A DNA stretch of 64,000 bases from Pseudoxanthomonas beigongshangi (GTDB taxonomy: Bacteria > Pseudomonadota > Gammaproteobacteria > Xanthomonadales > Xanthomonadaceae): assembly GCF_016820515.1 (NCBI RefSeq), contig NZ_JADHDV010000011.1:80903-144902 (forward strand), in the 5' to 3' direction. Position 1 is the first letter of the stretch, and the number at the start of each line of letters is the position of its first letter. Both the position numbers and the translations under genes were made by a program. The notes beneath the pieces were generated by a model, which worked only from the letters and a program-made list of their open reading frames with translations, was not told the origin of the DNA and searched no databases. Below are positions 1-9,098 of the stretch, in pieces.

Positions 1-341
1 ACCGCGCGCTGGAGGAGGCGGTGCTGACCAAGCAGCAGAACCGCTTCAAGCCGGAAGTGGCGCGCAAGTGGGTGGAAGTGGTGTACGAAGGCTTCTTCCA
101 CGATCCGATCAAGACCGACCTGGAAGCCTTCCTGGCGTCCTCGCAGGCGACCGTCAATGGCGAGGTCGTGCTGGAAACCCGCGGCGCCCGCGTCGACGCG
201 GTGGCGGTGAAGTCGCCGCACCTGCTCAATGCAAAGGGCGCGACCTACGCCCAGTCGGCCGACTGGGGCGTGGAGGAGGCGGAAGGCTTCATCAAGCTGT
301 TCGGCATGAGCAGCACGCTGTGGGCCGAGATCAACCGCTGA
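1..341 (+). CDS. argG: Argininosuccinate synthase, C-terminal part
   Basis: This is the 3' end of a gene that starts before the window; the open frame runs from base 3 to a TGA at 339-341. About 112 residues are visible. Argininosuccinate synthase joins citrulline to aspartate using ATP in the arginine pathway. The visible part fits the C-terminal oligomerisation region of the ArgG family (a [21 protein letters not shown] stretch, then an acidic [11 protein letters not shown] helix). The first in-frame GTG at 21 is an internal codon, not a start. The next six or seven genes complete arginine synthesis on the same strand. The stop codon overlaps the ATG of the next small ORF (TGATG), suggesting coupled translation. 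The identification rests on partial sequence plus strong context. Confidence 0.85.
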   Translation, partial: RALEEAVLTKQQNRFKPEVARKWVEVVYEGFFHDPIKTDLEAFLASSQATVNGEVVLETRGARVDAVAVKSPHLLNAKGATYAQSADWGVEEAEGFIKLFGMSSTLWAEINR

Positions 342-610
342 TGGTCTTTCTGGCGCGAACGCGTTCGGGCTTGCGGGAAGCGTTGGATTTGGCGACCGTT
401 GCTGGTGGCGCCGTCTCGTGTAGCGCGGCCGCGATCTCCGAGAATGGTTTCAGGAGTCACCAGGGCGTGCCGCTGACCCGCTTCTCCGATTCGATTTCGT
501 TCGCGCATGTAGAAGATATCGCACGGGCGATCGCGACCATAGATGAGCATCATCCGGGTGTCCGGATATGGCTAGAACAGCACGAGACAAGGGCGGGCTC
601 CAATGAGTGA
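341..610 (+). CDS. Small unknown protein between argG and the deacetylase
   Basis: An 89-residue ORF fills the gap between argG and the deacetylase gene. Its ATG overlaps the argG stop (TGATG) and its TGA at 608-610 lies inside the first codons of the next gene, which starts at 603. Overlap at both ends is what a translated gene in an operon looks like. I do not recognise the protein. The first half is hydrophobic and small-residue rich (around TVAGGAVSCSAAAI); the second half is charged and probably helical (HVEDIARAIATIDEHH). It uses more A/T-ending and rare codons (cga, ata, cta) than the flanking genes, so it may be recently acquired or fast evolving. It could also be non-functional sequence that happens to be open. 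Confidence 0.5.
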   Translation: MVFLARTRSGLREALDLATVAGGAVSCSAAAISENGFRSHQGVPLTRFSDSISFAHVEDIARAIATIDEHHPGVRIWLEQHETRAGSNE

Positions 611-1697
611 GTTGCTTGAAAGCAGTTTGCGTCATCTCGAACAGTTGGTGTCCCACGACACCCGCAATCCGCCGCGCGCCATCACCACCGGCGGCATCTT
701 CGACTACATCCGCGCGCAGTTGCTGGACTTCAATGTCGAGGTGATCGACCATGGTGCCGGCGCGGTGTCGCTGTTCGCCGTGCGCGGGCAGCCGAAGCGG
801 GTGTTCAACGTGCACCTGGACACGGTGCCTTCGTCGCCGGCGTGGACCGCCGATCCGCTGAAGCTGCGGGTCGAGGGCGACCGTGCCATTGGCCTGGGCG
901 CCTGCGACATCAAGGGCGCCGCCGCCGGCCTGATCGCCGCCGCGCAGGTCACCTCGGGCGACGCCGCGTTCCTGTTCTCCAGCGACGAGGAAGCCAACGA
1001 CCCGCGCTGCATCGCGGCGTTCCTCGCACGCGATCATGGTTTCAGCGAAGCCATCGTCGCCGAGCCCACCCAGGGCCAGGCGGTGCTGGCGCATCGCGGC
1101 ATCAGCGCGGTGCGGATGGCGTTCAAGGGGCAGGCCGGGCACGCTTCGGCCGAGAACGCGTTGTCGCTGAGCGCGCTGCACAACGCGATGCGCTGGGGCA
1201 CCACCGCGCTGGATCATGTGCAGGCCCAGCACCACCTGCGTTTCGGTGGTCTGACCGGACTGCGCTTCAACATCGGCCGGGTCGAGGGCGGCATCAAGGC
1301 CAACATGATCGCGCCCAGCGCCGAAGTGCGGTTCGGCTTCCGGCCGCTGCCGTCGCAGGACATGGACGCGTTGCACGCGCAGTTCCGCGCGTTCGCCAAC
1401 CCCGACGCGCTGGCCGAGTACGAGGAGACCTTCCGCGGCCCATCGCTGCCTTCAGGCGACGTCGCCCGCGCCGAGGAGCGACGCCTGGCCGCGCGCGATC
1501 TGGCCGACGAACTCGGCTTGCCGGTCGGCAACGCGGTGGACTTCTGGACCGAGGCCTCGCTGTTCTCGCAGGCCGGCCTGACCGCGCTGGTGTACGGCCC
1601 GGGCGACATCGCCCAGGCGCATACCGCCGACGAATGGGTCGCGCTCGACCAGCTTCAACACTACGCCGCCACCGTGCAGCGGATTTTCACCGCATAA
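603..1697 (+). CDS. argE: N-acetylcitrulline deacetylase (M20 family)
   Basis: A 364-residue M20 metallopeptidase-family deacetylase. In Xanthomonadaceae the enzyme at this place, next to the argB fusion, removes the acetyl group from N-acetylcitrulline rather than from acetylornithine, because carbamoylation happens on the acetylated substrate. Visible signatures are the metal-binding NVHLDTVP near residue 60, GLGACDIKGA near residue 97, the catalytic SSDEEAND near residue 125, an AEPT motif, and a final histidine in GPGDIAQAHTADEW near residue 340. The fourth residue group and the length fit the family. It sits between argG and argB on the same strand with an 18-bp gap downstream. The acetylcitrulline specificity is taken from the known xanthomonad pathway and not proved by the sequence. 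Confidence 0.88.
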   Translation: MSELLESSLRHLEQLVSHDTRNPPRAITTGGIFDYIRAQLLDFNVEVIDHGAGAVSLFAVRGQPKRVFNVHLDTVPSSPAWTADPLKLRVEGDRAIGLGACDIKGAAAGLIAAAQVTSGDAAFLFSSDEEANDPRCIAAFLARDHGFSEAIVAEPTQGQAVLAHRGISAVRMAFKGQAGHASAENALSLSALHNAMRWGTTALDHVQAQHHLRFGGLTGLRFNIGRVEGGIKANMIAPSAEVRFGFRPLPSQDMDALHAQFRAFANPDALAEYEETFRGPSLPSGDVARAEERRLAARDLADELGLPVGNAVDFWTEASLFSQAGLTALVYGPGDIAQAHTADEWVALDQLQHYAATVQRIFTA

Positions 1698-1715
1698 CCG
1701 AGACCCGCAGAAACG

Positions 1716-3032
1716 ATGGAATCGAACAAGCAAACCCGGCAGACCATCATCCGGCTGCTCTCCAGCATGGCCAGCGCGAAGGAGATTTCGCAGTACGTCA
1801 AGCGCTTCTCGCAGCTGGACGCCAAGCGCTTCGCCGTGGTCAAGGTCGGCGGCGCGGTGTTGCGCGACGACCTGGAGGCGCTGACCTCCTCGCTGACCTT
1901 CCTGCAGGAAGTCGGCCTGACCCCGATCGTCGTGCACGGCGCCGGCCCGCAGCTGGACGAGGAGATGAACGCCGCCGGCATCGTCAAGCAGACCGTCAAC
2001 GGCCTGCGCGTGACCACGCCGGAAGTGCTGGCGATCGTGCGCAAGGTGTTCCTGCAGCAGAACCTGGCGCTGGTGGAGGCCCTGCAGCAGGGCGGCGCGC
2101 GGGCGACCTCGATCGTGTCCGGCGTGTTCGAGGCCGAATACAAGGACCAGCCGACCTACGGCCTGGTCGGCGACGTCACCCGCATCAACCTGGCGCCGAT
2201 CGAGGCCAGCCTGCACGCCGGGTCGATTCCGGTCATCGCCAGCATGGGCGAGACCGTCGGCGGGCAGATCCTCAACATCAACGCCGATTTCGCCGCCAAC
2301 GAACTGGTGCAGGTGCTGCAACCCTACAAGATCATCTTCCTGACCGGCACCGGTGGCTTGCTGGGCGCTGACGGCAAGGTCATCGACTCGATCAACCTGT
2401 CCACCGAGTACGACGAGCTGATGGCGCAGCCGTGGATCAACGGCGGCATGCGGGTGAAGATCGAGCAGATCAAGGACCTGCTGGACAAGTTGCCGCTGAC
2501 CTCGTCGGTGTCGATCACCAAGCCGGCGGAACTGGCCAAGGAACTGTTCACCCATCGCGGCTCCGGCACGCTGGTGCGGCGCGGCGAACGGGTGCTGCGC
2601 TTCGATTCCTGGGAAGGCGTGGATCGGCAGCGCCTGCGCGAGCTGATCGAATCGAGTTTCGGGCGGCGCCTGCTGCCGGACTATTTCGAGCGCACCGCGC
2701 CGCATCGCGTCTACATCAGCGAGAACTATCGCACTGCGCTGATCCTGACCCACGAGGACGGCTTCGCCTACCTGGACAAGTTCGCGGTGCTCGACGACGC
2801 GCAGGGCGAAGGCCTCGGGCGTGCGGTCTGGCACGTAATGCGCGAGGAAAACCCGCAGCTGTTCTGGCGTTCGCGCCACAACAACCCGGTCAACATCTTC
2901 TACTACGCCGAGTCCGACGGCTGCTACAAGCAGGAGAAGTGGAAGGTGTTCTGGTACGGCATCGACAGCTTCGACGACATCGAGCGTTGCGTGGCCCATT
3001 GCCGCACGCGCCAGCCGACCCTGGTGGATTGA
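1716..3032 (+). CDS. argB: Bifunctional N-acetylglutamate synthase-kinase
   Basis: A 438-residue fusion that both makes N-acetylglutamate and phosphorylates it, the first two steps of arginine synthesis. Residues about 1-280 are an amino-acid kinase domain: [12 protein letters not shown] (phosphate loop), [12 protein letters not shown] (substrate), [11 protein letters not shown] and [15 protein letters not shown] (nucleotide). Residues about 285-438 are a vertebrate-like NAT acyltransferase domain, with [14 protein letters not shown] as the probable acetyl-CoA loop. Plain ArgB is about 260-300 residues, so the extra 150 mark the fusion. Such NAGS-kinases are known from Maricaulis and Xanthomonas and are typically feedback-inhibited by arginine. 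No separate argA is seen nearby, in line with this. The next gene begins two bases after its stop. Confidence 0.93.
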   Translation: MESNKQTRQTIIRLLSSMASAKEISQYVKRFSQLDAKRFAVVKVGGAVLRDDLEALTSSLTFLQEVGLTPIVVHGAGPQLDEEMNAAGIVKQTVNGLRVTTPEVLAIVRKVFLQQNLALVEALQQGGARATSIVSGVFEAEYKDQPTYGLVGDVTRINLAPIEASLHAGSIPVIASMGETVGGQILNINADFAANELVQVLQPYKIIFLTGTGGLLGADGKVIDSINLSTEYDELMAQPWINGGMRVKIEQIKDLLDKLPLTSSVSITKPAELAKELFTHRGSGTLVRRGERVLRFDSWEGVDRQRLRELIESSFGRRLLPDYFERTAPHRVYISENYRTALILTHEDGFAYLDKFAVLDDAQGEGLGRAVWHVMREENPQLFWRSRHNNPVNIFYYAESDGCYKQEKWKVFWYGIDSFDDIERCVAHCRTRQPTLVD

Positions 3033-3033
3033 G

Positions 3034-3651
3034 ATGACGACGGACACGACTGGCCTCTGGCAGCAGGTTCCCCGGCTGGAAGGACGCCACGCACGCCTGG
3101 AGCCGCTGCAGCGCGCACACGCGGACGGCCTGCGCGCGGCACTGGAAGGCGATGCCCTGGCCGCGCTCTGGTACACCAATGTGCCGCGCGCGGCCGAGGT
3201 CGACACCTACCTGGATGGCGTGTTCGCCACCCAGGCGCAGGGCAGGATCCTGCCGTTCGTGGTGCGGGATGCCGCCGGCGACATCGTCGGCAGTACGCGC
3301 TTCTATGATCTGGAACCCACGGTGCCGCGCGTCAGCATCGGCTACACCTGGTACGCGCCGCGGGTGCAGCGTACCGGCCTCAATACCGAAGCCAAACTCC
3401 TGCTCTTGACCCATGCGTTCGAAACGCTGGGCTGCATCAGCGTGATGTTCGAGACCAGCTGGTTCAACCAGCGCTCGCGCGCGGCCATCGCCCGCCTGGG
3501 CGCGAAACAGGACGGCGTGCTGCGCAACCATCGGCGTCATGCCGATGGCAGCCCGCGCGATACCGTCATTTTCTCCATCCTCGACAACGAATGGCCGGCG
3601 GTGAAGCGCAACCTGCTTTCGCGCCTGGCCCAGCATGAGTCCTCCCCATGA
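3034..3651 (+). CDS. GNAT acetyltransferase of RimJ/RimL type
   Basis: A 205-residue GNAT-fold acetyltransferase. It shows the RimJ/RimL layout: N-terminal [19 protein letters not shown], central VGSTRFYDL and [22 protein letters not shown] (acetyl-CoA site), then [21 protein letters not shown], the usual segment with the conserved Asn and Ser. The substrate is unknown; relatives acetylate ribosomal protein or peptide N-termini, or small amines. It lies between the two halves of the acetylglutamate route (argB and argC), starting 2 bp after argB and overlapping argC by 4 bases (ATGA), so it is co-translated with arginine enzymes. A role in arginine metabolism is possible but the sequence does not show it. 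Confidence 0.8.
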   Translation: MTTDTTGLWQQVPRLEGRHARLEPLQRAHADGLRAALEGDALAALWYTNVPRAAEVDTYLDGVFATQAQGRILPFVVRDAAGDIVGSTRFYDLEPTVPRVSIGYTWYAPRVQRTGLNTEAKLLLLTHAFETLGCISVMFETSWFNQRSRAAIARLGAKQDGVLRNHRRHADGSPRDTVIFSILDNEWPAVKRNLLSRLAQHESSP

Positions 3652-4619
3652 AAACCGTCGGCATCGTCGGCGCGCGCGGACATACCGGCGCCGAACTGAT
3701 CAAACTGATTGCCCGCCATCCGCAACTGGAACTGGCGTTCGTGTCCTCGCGCGAGCTGGACGGACAGAAAGTCAGCGACCACATCGCCGATTTCGCCGGC
3801 GGACTGCGCTACGAAAACCTCAGCCATGAACAGGTCGGCGGCAGGGGCGCCGACGCCGTGATCCTGGCGCTGCCCAACGGCAAGGCGGCCGAACTGGTCG
3901 CCGCCATCGATACGCAGGCGCCGGAGACGGTGGTGGTGGACCTGTCCGCCGATTATCGCTTCAACTCCGACTGGTACTACGGCCTGCCGGAACTGACGCG
4001 CGACGCCTATGCCGGGCAGAAACGCATCAGCAATCCAGGCTGCTATGCCACCGCGATGCAACTGGCGATCGCGCCGGTGCTGGACCAACTGGCAGGCCCC
4101 CCCCAGTGCTTTGGTGTTTCTGGCTACTCCGGCGCCGGCACCACGCCGTCGGACAAGAACAATGTCGAGCTGCTGCGCGACAACCTGATGCCGTACGCGC
4201 TGACCGATCACATGCACGAACGCGAGGTCAGCCGGCACCTGGGCGTGCCGGTGGAGTTCATGCCGCACGTGGCGCCGCATTTTCGCGGCATCACCATGAC
4301 GGTCAACCTGTATCTGCAACAGGCGGTCAAGCGGGACGACATGCGCGATCTGTACGGGCAGCGTTACGCCGGCGAACCGCTCGTCCGCGTTACCGATGAC
4401 GCGCCATGGGTGAGTCGCATCGCCGGCCGGCATGGTGTGGAAATCGGTGGATTCACCGTGGCGCCGGGTGGCAAGCGCATCGTGGTGGTGGCGACCCTGG
4501 ACAACCTGCTGAAGGGCGCGGCGACCCAGGCAATGCAGAACCTCAACCGCGCCTTCGGCTTCGACGAACTGGAGAGCATTCCGGTGGACACATTCCATCA
4601 CGAGGAGGGCAGGGCATGA
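3648..4619 (+). CDS. argC: N-acetyl-gamma-glutamyl-phosphate reductase
   Basis: A 323-residue NADP-dependent reductase that turns N-acetylglutamyl phosphate into the semialdehyde. The N-terminal Rossmann start is [18 protein letters not shown]; the catalytic cysteine lies in [12 protein letters not shown] near residue 130; a [14 protein letters not shown] stretch and an [12 protein letters not shown] segment near residue 190 match the type-1 enzyme. Start chosen at the ATG that overlaps the stop of the upstream GNAT gene. A run of eight cytosines at 4097-4104 codes for the GPPQC segment; the frame stays open here, but the run is a potential slippage site. argH starts inside its last codons. 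Confidence 0.93.
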   Translation: MKTVGIVGARGHTGAELIKLIARHPQLELAFVSSRELDGQKVSDHIADFAGGLRYENLSHEQVGGRGADAVILALPNGKAAELVAAIDTQAPETVVVDLSADYRFNSDWYYGLPELTRDAYAGQKRISNPGCYATAMQLAIAPVLDQLAGPPQCFGVSGYSGAGTTPSDKNNVELLRDNLMPYALTDHMHEREVSRHLGVPVEFMPHVAPHFRGITMTVNLYLQQAVKRDDMRDLYGQRYAGEPLVRVTDDAPWVSRIAGRHGVEIGGFTVAPGGKRIVVVATLDNLLKGAATQAMQNLNRAFGFDELESIPVDTFHHEEGRA

Positions 4620-5914
4620 GCGACCTGTTGTGGCAGAAGCCCGGCATCACGGTCGACGCGGAAATCCAGCGGTTCCTGGCCGGCGACGACGTGTTGCTGG
4701 ATCGCGAATTCTTCCTGCACGACATCCAGGCCAGTACCGCGCATGCGGAGGGGCTGCAACATATCGGCATCCTGTCGGCGGACGAGCTGGCCGGGCTGAA
4801 GCGCGAGCTGGCTGCACTGGCCGAGGATTTCAGCACCGGCCGCTTCGTACTGGACGAGCGCTACGAGGACGGCCATTCCGCCATCGAGGCGCGGTTGACC
4901 GAGCGTCTGGGCGACGCCGGCCGCAAGATCCACACCGGCCGCAGCCGCAACGACCAGATCCTGGTCGCCACCCGCCTGTGGCTGAAGGAAAAGCTGGCGC
5001 GCACGGCGGCGCTGTGCCGCGAGGTCGCCAAGGTCGCCCTGGATCGCGCGGTGGCCGAGCAATCGCTGCCGCTGCCCGGCTACACCCATATCCAGCGGGC
5101 GGTGGTGTCGTCGGCGGGCATGTGGTGGGCCGGCTGGACCGAGGCGTTCATCGACAACGCCATCCGTGCCGGCGATACCCTCAAACTGGTCGATGCCAAT
5201 CCGCTGGGCACCGCGGCCGGCTATGGCGTTAATCTGAAGCTGGATCGCGAGCACACCACCGTGGCGCTTGGCTTCGAGCGCATGCAGATCAGCCCCATCT
5301 ACGCGCAACTCTCGCGCGGAAAGTTCGAGATGGCCGCGCTGGAAGCACTCGGCGCCGCGACCCTGGACCTACGCCGCATCGCCTGGGATCTGTCGCTGTT
5401 CACCAGCGCCGAATTCGGTTTCGTCGCGCTGCCTGCGCAGTACACCACCGGCAGTTCGATCATGCCGAACAAGCGCAATCCCGATGTGATCGAACTGATG
5501 CGCGCCACCCACGCCAGCGTGGCGGCGGCGCGCACCGAGATCGAACAGTTGCTGTCGCTGCCATCCGGCTACCACCGCGATCTGCAGGCCAGCAAGGGTG
5601 CCATCTTCCATGGCTTCAGTCGCGGCCTGCCGGCGCTGGAACTGTTGCCGGCGTTGCTGGCCAACCTGGAATGGCGCGAGGACCGGCTGCGCGCGGCGAT
5701 CGATTCGGGCATGTACGCGACCGACGTGGCGGTGGAAGCCGCGGTGGCGGGCATACCCTTCCGCGAGGCCTACAAGGCCGCTGCCGCGGCGGCGGACACG
5801 GCCGGGCAGGGACGTACCCCGGAAGGCAGCCTGGATGCGCGGGTGTCGCCGGGCGCCGCCGCCGACCTGCGGCTGGATACCCTGCGCCGGCGCCTGGTCG
5901 CGTTGGAGGGTTGA
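4616..5914 (+). CDS. argH: Argininosuccinate lyase
   Basis: A 432-residue enzyme of the fumarase/aspartase superfamily that splits argininosuccinate into arginine and fumarate, the last step of arginine synthesis. Signatures are [18 protein letters not shown] near residue 105, GYTHIQRAV near residue 155, and the superfamily signature [13 protein letters not shown] near residue 281, which holds the catalytic serine. The start is the ATG overlapping the argC stop (ATGA); the open frame extends far upstream but that part is only argC in another frame. The protein is slightly shorter than the 455-460 residues of many ArgH enzymes, as usual in this lineage. A cupin gene follows after 3 bp. Confidence 0.94.
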   Translation: MSDLLWQKPGITVDAEIQRFLAGDDVLLDREFFLHDIQASTAHAEGLQHIGILSADELAGLKRELAALAEDFSTGRFVLDERYEDGHSAIEARLTERLGDAGRKIHTGRSRNDQILVATRLWLKEKLARTAALCREVAKVALDRAVAEQSLPLPGYTHIQRAVVSSAGMWWAGWTEAFIDNAIRAGDTLKLVDANPLGTAAGYGVNLKLDREHTTVALGFERMQISPIYAQLSRGKFEMAALEALGAATLDLRRIAWDLSLFTSAEFGFVALPAQYTTGSSIMPNKRNPDVIELMRATHASVAAARTEIEQLLSLPSGYHRDLQASKGAIFHGFSRGLPALELLPALLANLEWREDRLRAAIDSGMYATDVAVEAAVAGIPFREAYKAAAAAADTAGQGRTPEGSLDARVSPGAAADLRLDTLRRRLVALEG

Positions 5915-5917
5915 CTC

Positions 5918-6274
5918 ATGTCGCCGGTCAGTCGCGCCAATGCCGAACACTACGCGTGGGGCCAGGGCTGCGATGGCTGGCATCTGCTCAAGGATGCGGG
6001 CCTGAGCGTGATCGAGGAGCGGATGCCGCCGGGTACGGCGGAAGTCAGGCACTTCCACGCCCAGGCGCGCCAGTTCTTCTACGTGCTGGATGGGCAGGCC
6101 GAACTGGAAGTGGAAGGCGCCGTTTCCCTGCTCCAGGCCGGACAGGGGCTGCACGTCGCGCCGGGGCAGGCGCACCGGATGCGCAACCGTGGCGGCACGG
6201 ATGCGCGCTTCCTGGTGATTTCGTCCCCGCGTGCGCACGGCGATCGCCATCCCGCGCCGGAGAATCGTGCATGA
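5918..6274 (+). CDS. Small single-domain cupin protein
   Basis: A 118-residue cupin. The first cupin motif is PPGTAEVRHFHAQARQFFYVLDG (metal-binding His, His and possibly Gln/Glu positions near residues 46-55) and the second is GQGLHVAPGQAHRMRN near residue 88, giving a complete small beta-barrel with probable metal ligands His-His and His. The function is unknown: such stand-alone cupins can be isomerases, dioxygenases or ligand sensors. It starts 3 bp after argH and overlaps the following YCII gene by 4 bases, so all three are in one transcription unit with arginine genes. No pathway role can be assigned from the sequence. Confidence 0.8.
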   Translation: MSPVSRANAEHYAWGQGCDGWHLLKDAGLSVIEERMPPGTAEVRHFHAQARQFFYVLDGQAELEVEGAVSLLQAGQGLHVAPGQAHRMRNRGGTDARFLVISSPRAHGDRHPAPENRA

Positions 6275-6531
6275 AGACCCGCTACCTGGTGATGGCGATG
6301 CGGACGCCGGACTTCCGCGATGACGTCATCGCGCCGCACCACGCTTTCCTGGATGGCCTGCGCGAGGCGGGCCTGCTGGAAATGACCGGCGGTTTCAGTG
6401 ATCGCAGCGGCGGCGCCTATCTGCTGGCGGGCATCGGTTCGCTCGATGAGGCACGCGCCATCGCCGCGCGCGATCCGCTGGCGATCACCGGCAGTTCGCT
6501 GCTGACCGTGTACGAATGGAACACCCGTTGA
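6271..6531 (+). CDS. YCII-related protein
   Basis: An 86-residue protein with the YCII (YciI-like) ferredoxin-like fold: a start MKTRYLVMAM, then IAPHHAFLDGLREAG with the conserved His near residue 23, a GGAYLLAGIGSLDEARAIAARDP segment with the typical acidic DP turn, and a C-terminal strand ending TVYEWNTR. Family members include small oxidoreductase-like or hydrolase-like enzymes and many of unknown function. The start codon overlaps the cupin stop (ATGA), and proB begins 22 bp after its stop, so it is a link gene between the arginine and proline blocks. Confidence 0.8.
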   Translation: MKTRYLVMAMRTPDFRDDVIAPHHAFLDGLREAGLLEMTGGFSDRSGGAYLLAGIGSLDEARAIAARDPLAITGSSLLTVYEWNTR

Positions 6532-6553
6532 AGAAGCCGCCACCGAGTCCGAC

Positions 6554-7696
6554 ATGAGCCACGCCGCCATTCCGTTCGCTGCGCAGACCCTGCCGACGTG
6601 GAAGCGCGCGGTGCTGAAGGTCGGCAGCAGCCTGCTGGCCAACGAAGGCGAGGGGCTGAGCCCGAGGCATGCGCTCAATCTTGCGCAGTTCGTGTCCTCC
6701 AGCTTGCTGGTCGGCCGTGAAGTGGTGATCGTGTCCTCCGGCGCGGTCGCCGCCGGACGCGGGTTGCTGCATCGCAAGCCGGCCGCGGGCGTCGCGATGG
6801 CGGAACGGCAGGCGCTGGCCGCGCTCGGGCAGGCGCAGCTGATTGGCCTGTGGCAGCGCTTCTTCGAGCGTCCGGTCGCGCAGGTGCTGCTCACCCATGA
6901 CGATTTGCGCAACCGCCGGCGCTATCTCAACGCCCGCGCCACCCTGCAGGAACTGCTGGCGCTGGGCGCGTTGCCGGTCATCAACGAGAACGACACCGTG
7001 TCGGTGGACGAACTGAAGCTGGGCGACAACGACAACCTGGCCGCGGTGGTGGCGGCGCTGGTCGATGCGGATGCGCTGTTCATCGCCACCGACATCGACG
7101 GTTTCTATTCGGCCAACCCGCGCACGCATGCGGATGCGAGGCCCATACTCGACGTGGAAGCGTTGACGCCCGAATTCTTCGCCATGGCCGGTGGCGCCGG
7201 CAGCGGGGTCGGCACCGGCGGCATGCACACCAAGCTCGAAGCCGCGGCCAAGGCGGCGGCGGCCGGTATCGAAACCTTCCTGTTCAACGGTACCCGCGCC
7301 GAGACCCTGTCCGCGCTGGCGGCCGGGCGCCTGCACGGCACCCGCTTCCGACCGGCCCAGAACCGCCTTGCCGCGCGCAAGTACTGGCTGCGCAACGTAC
7401 CGGTGGAAACCGGCGCGATCCTGGTCGATGCCGGTGCGGCCGGCGCGGTGCGCGAGCGCGGTGCTTCGCTGCTGCCGGGGGGCGTGGTCGGCGCCGAAGG
7501 CGATTTCCGTCGCGGCGACATGGTCGAGGTGCGCCTGCGCGAGGGCGGTGACCAGTGCATCGCGCGCGGCGTGAGCCAGTACTCGGCCATCGACATCCGC
7601 CGCATCGCCCGCCGGCACTCGCGCGAGATCGAGGCCATACTCGGCTACAGCTACGGCGAGAACGTCGTGCACCGCGATGATCTGGTCGTGCTCTGA
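6554..7696 (+). CDS. proB: Glutamate 5-kinase
   Basis: A 380-residue enzyme that phosphorylates glutamate in the first step of proline synthesis. The amino-acid kinase domain covers residues about 15-260: [44 protein letters not shown] (glutamate and ATP site) and TDIDGFY. A C-terminal PUA domain occupies residues about 285-375 ([24 protein letters not shown]...). Full length for the PUA-containing form. It follows the YCII gene by 22 bp and is followed by proA after 37 bp, the standard pair. In characterised ProB proteins proline inhibits the kinase; this is family knowledge. Confidence 0.95.
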   Translation: MSHAAIPFAAQTLPTWKRAVLKVGSSLLANEGEGLSPRHALNLAQFVSSSLLVGREVVIVSSGAVAAGRGLLHRKPAAGVAMAERQALAALGQAQLIGLWQRFFERPVAQVLLTHDDLRNRRRYLNARATLQELLALGALPVINENDTVSVDELKLGDNDNLAAVVAALVDADALFIATDIDGFYSANPRTHADARPILDVEALTPEFFAMAGGAGSGVGTGGMHTKLEAAAKAAAAGIETFLFNGTRAETLSALAAGRLHGTRFRPAQNRLAARKYWLRNVPVETGAILVDAGAAGAVRERGASLLPGGVVGAEGDFRRGDMVEVRLREGGDQCIARGVSQYSAIDIRRIARRHSREIEAILGYSYGENVVHRDDLVVL

Positions 7697-7733
7697 GCCG
7701 GCCATACGAATACCAGCAACGGGACCGAACACG

Positions 7734-8993
7734 ATGAGCACCATCCAGCAACAGGCCCTGCAATGCCGCGACGCCGCGCATTCCATCGCGCAGCTGTCCA
7801 GCGACGCCAAGAACACGCTGCTGCGGGCGATGGCCGACGCGCTGGAGGCCGACCGCGAAGCGATCCTGGCCGCCAACGCGCGCGACATGGAAGCCGCCGC
7901 CGCCAAGGGTATCACCGGCGCGATGCTGGATCGGCTGAAGCTCGACGACAAGCGCCTGGCCGGGATCGCATCCGCCGTGCGCGAAGTGGCGGATCTGCCG
8001 GATCCGGTCGGGCAGGTGACCCGCGAGGAAATCCGCCCCAACGGGATCCGCATCCGGCGCGTACGCGTGCCGCTCGGCGTGGTGGCGATGATCTACGAAG
8101 CGCGTCCCAACGTCACCGCGGACGCGGCCACGTTGTGCCTGAAGGCCGGCAACGGGGTGATCCTGCGCGGTGGCTCGGAGGCGATCCATTCCAACACCGC
8201 CATCGCGGCTGTGCTGCGCGGCGCGCTGCGTGCGCAGGGCCTGCCGGAGGCGGCGCTGACCCTGGTCGAGGATCTGCGGCGGGAGACCATGGTTGAACTG
8301 CTGCAACTCAACGACGTCATCGATCTGGCGATCCCGCGCGGTGGCGAAGGACTGATCCGGTTCGTCGCCGAACACGCGCGGGTGCCGGTGATCAAGCATT
8401 ACAAGGGCGTCTGCCATCTGTTCGTGGACGCCAGCGCGGATCCGCAACTGGCCCTGCGCCTGCTGCTCGACGGCAAGGCTTCCCGGCCGGGCGTGTGCAA
8501 TGCGCTGGAGACCCTGCTGGTGCACGGTGACATCGCCCCGGTCTTCCTGCCGCTGGCGGCGGAAGCGCTGCGTGGTCGCGGCGTGCAACTGCGTGCAGAC
8601 GAGGCGGCGCGGAACTGGATGCCGGAAGCGGCGGCGGCGACCGAGGACGACTACGCGGCCGAATTCCTCGATCTGATTCTCGCGGTGCGGGTGGTGGACG
8701 ACCTGGAACAGGCCATCGCGCATATCCGCCGGTTCGGTTCCGATCACACCGAGGTGATCGCCACCAACGACGCGGGCAACGCGGACCGGTTCGTGCAGGC
8801 GCTGCGTTCGGCGGTGGTGATGGTCAACGCCTCGTCACGCTTCAGCGACGGCGGCGAACTGGGGCTGGGCGCGGAAATCGGCATCTCGACCACCCGCCTG
8901 CACGCCTACGGCCCGATGGGCGCCGAGTCGCTGACGGTCGAACGCTTTGTCGTCCGCGGCGAAGGCCAGGTCCGCCACCCCGACCTGCTGTAG
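7734..8993 (+). CDS. proA: Glutamate-5-semialdehyde dehydrogenase (gamma-glutamyl phosphate reductase)
   Basis: A 419-residue aldehyde-dehydrogenase-superfamily enzyme that reduces glutamyl phosphate to the semialdehyde. Visible are [17 protein letters not shown] near residue 123, the long [15 protein letters not shown] nucleotide segment, the catalytic cysteine in [15 protein letters not shown] near residue 259, and a C-terminal [17 protein letters not shown]. The start is the ATG at 7734 (MSTIQQQAL); an in-frame upstream stretch overlaps proB and is not needed. Its TAG stop at 8991-8993 is part of the GTAG that begins a palindromic repeat right at the gene end, so the last bases of the gene are supplied by the repeat. 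Confidence 0.94.
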   Translation: MSTIQQQALQCRDAAHSIAQLSSDAKNTLLRAMADALEADREAILAANARDMEAAAAKGITGAMLDRLKLDDKRLAGIASAVREVADLPDPVGQVTREEIRPNGIRIRRVRVPLGVVAMIYEARPNVTADAATLCLKAGNGVILRGGSEAIHSNTAIAAVLRGALRAQGLPEAALTLVEDLRRETMVELLQLNDVIDLAIPRGGEGLIRFVAEHARVPVIKHYKGVCHLFVDASADPQLALRLLLDGKASRPGVCNALETLLVHGDIAPVFLPLAAEALRGRGVQLRADEAARNWMPEAAAATEDDYAAEFLDLILAVRVVDDLEQAIAHIRRFGSDHTEVIATNDAGNADRFVQALRSAVVMVNASSRFSDGGELGLGAEIGISTTRLHAYGPMGAESLTVERFVVRGEGQVRHPDLL

Positions 8994-9056
8994 AGCGGAG
9001 CTCGCTCCGCTCCGTCGGTTTCGGATGGAAGAGCAGCCGAGCAAGCTCGGCTCTAC
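8990..9056. repeat. Single GTAG-type palindromic (SMAG-like) repeat
   Basis: A 67-bp element begins with GTAGAGCGGAGC and ends with GCTCGGCTCTAC, so its ends are inverted copies. Inside are two hairpins: AGCGGAGCTCGCTCCGCT at the left and AGCCGAGCAAGCTCGGCT at the right. It is the same element as the units of the 20738-21113 array, with a different middle. It lies between proA (whose stop codon it supplies) and the convergent MFS gene. GTAG-headed REP elements like this are known in Stenotrophomonas as SMAG; the match is by pattern. Confidence 0.85.
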
Positions 9057-9062
9057 GCTTCT

Positions 9063-9095
9063 ACCAATCCCGAATCCCGATTCCCCAATCCCGGC
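9063..9095. repeat. AATCCCG/AATCCCC heptad-like intergenic repeat
   Basis: A short run of near-heptamer repeats (CCAATCCCGAATCCCGATTCCCCAATCCCG type) directly after the palindromic element and just before the end of the MFS gene. The same motif recurs at 46229-46322 as a perfect inverted pair and in degraded form near 33795-33825. It is intergenic in all three places. I know such GGGATT-type repeats as common in xanthomonad genomes; no function is evident. Confidence 0.7.
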
Positions 9096-9098
9096 CCC

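Noticed and set aside
7677..7733. N-terminal extension of proA
   Set aside because: The open frame reaches into proB, but the family N-terminus matches the ATG at 7734.
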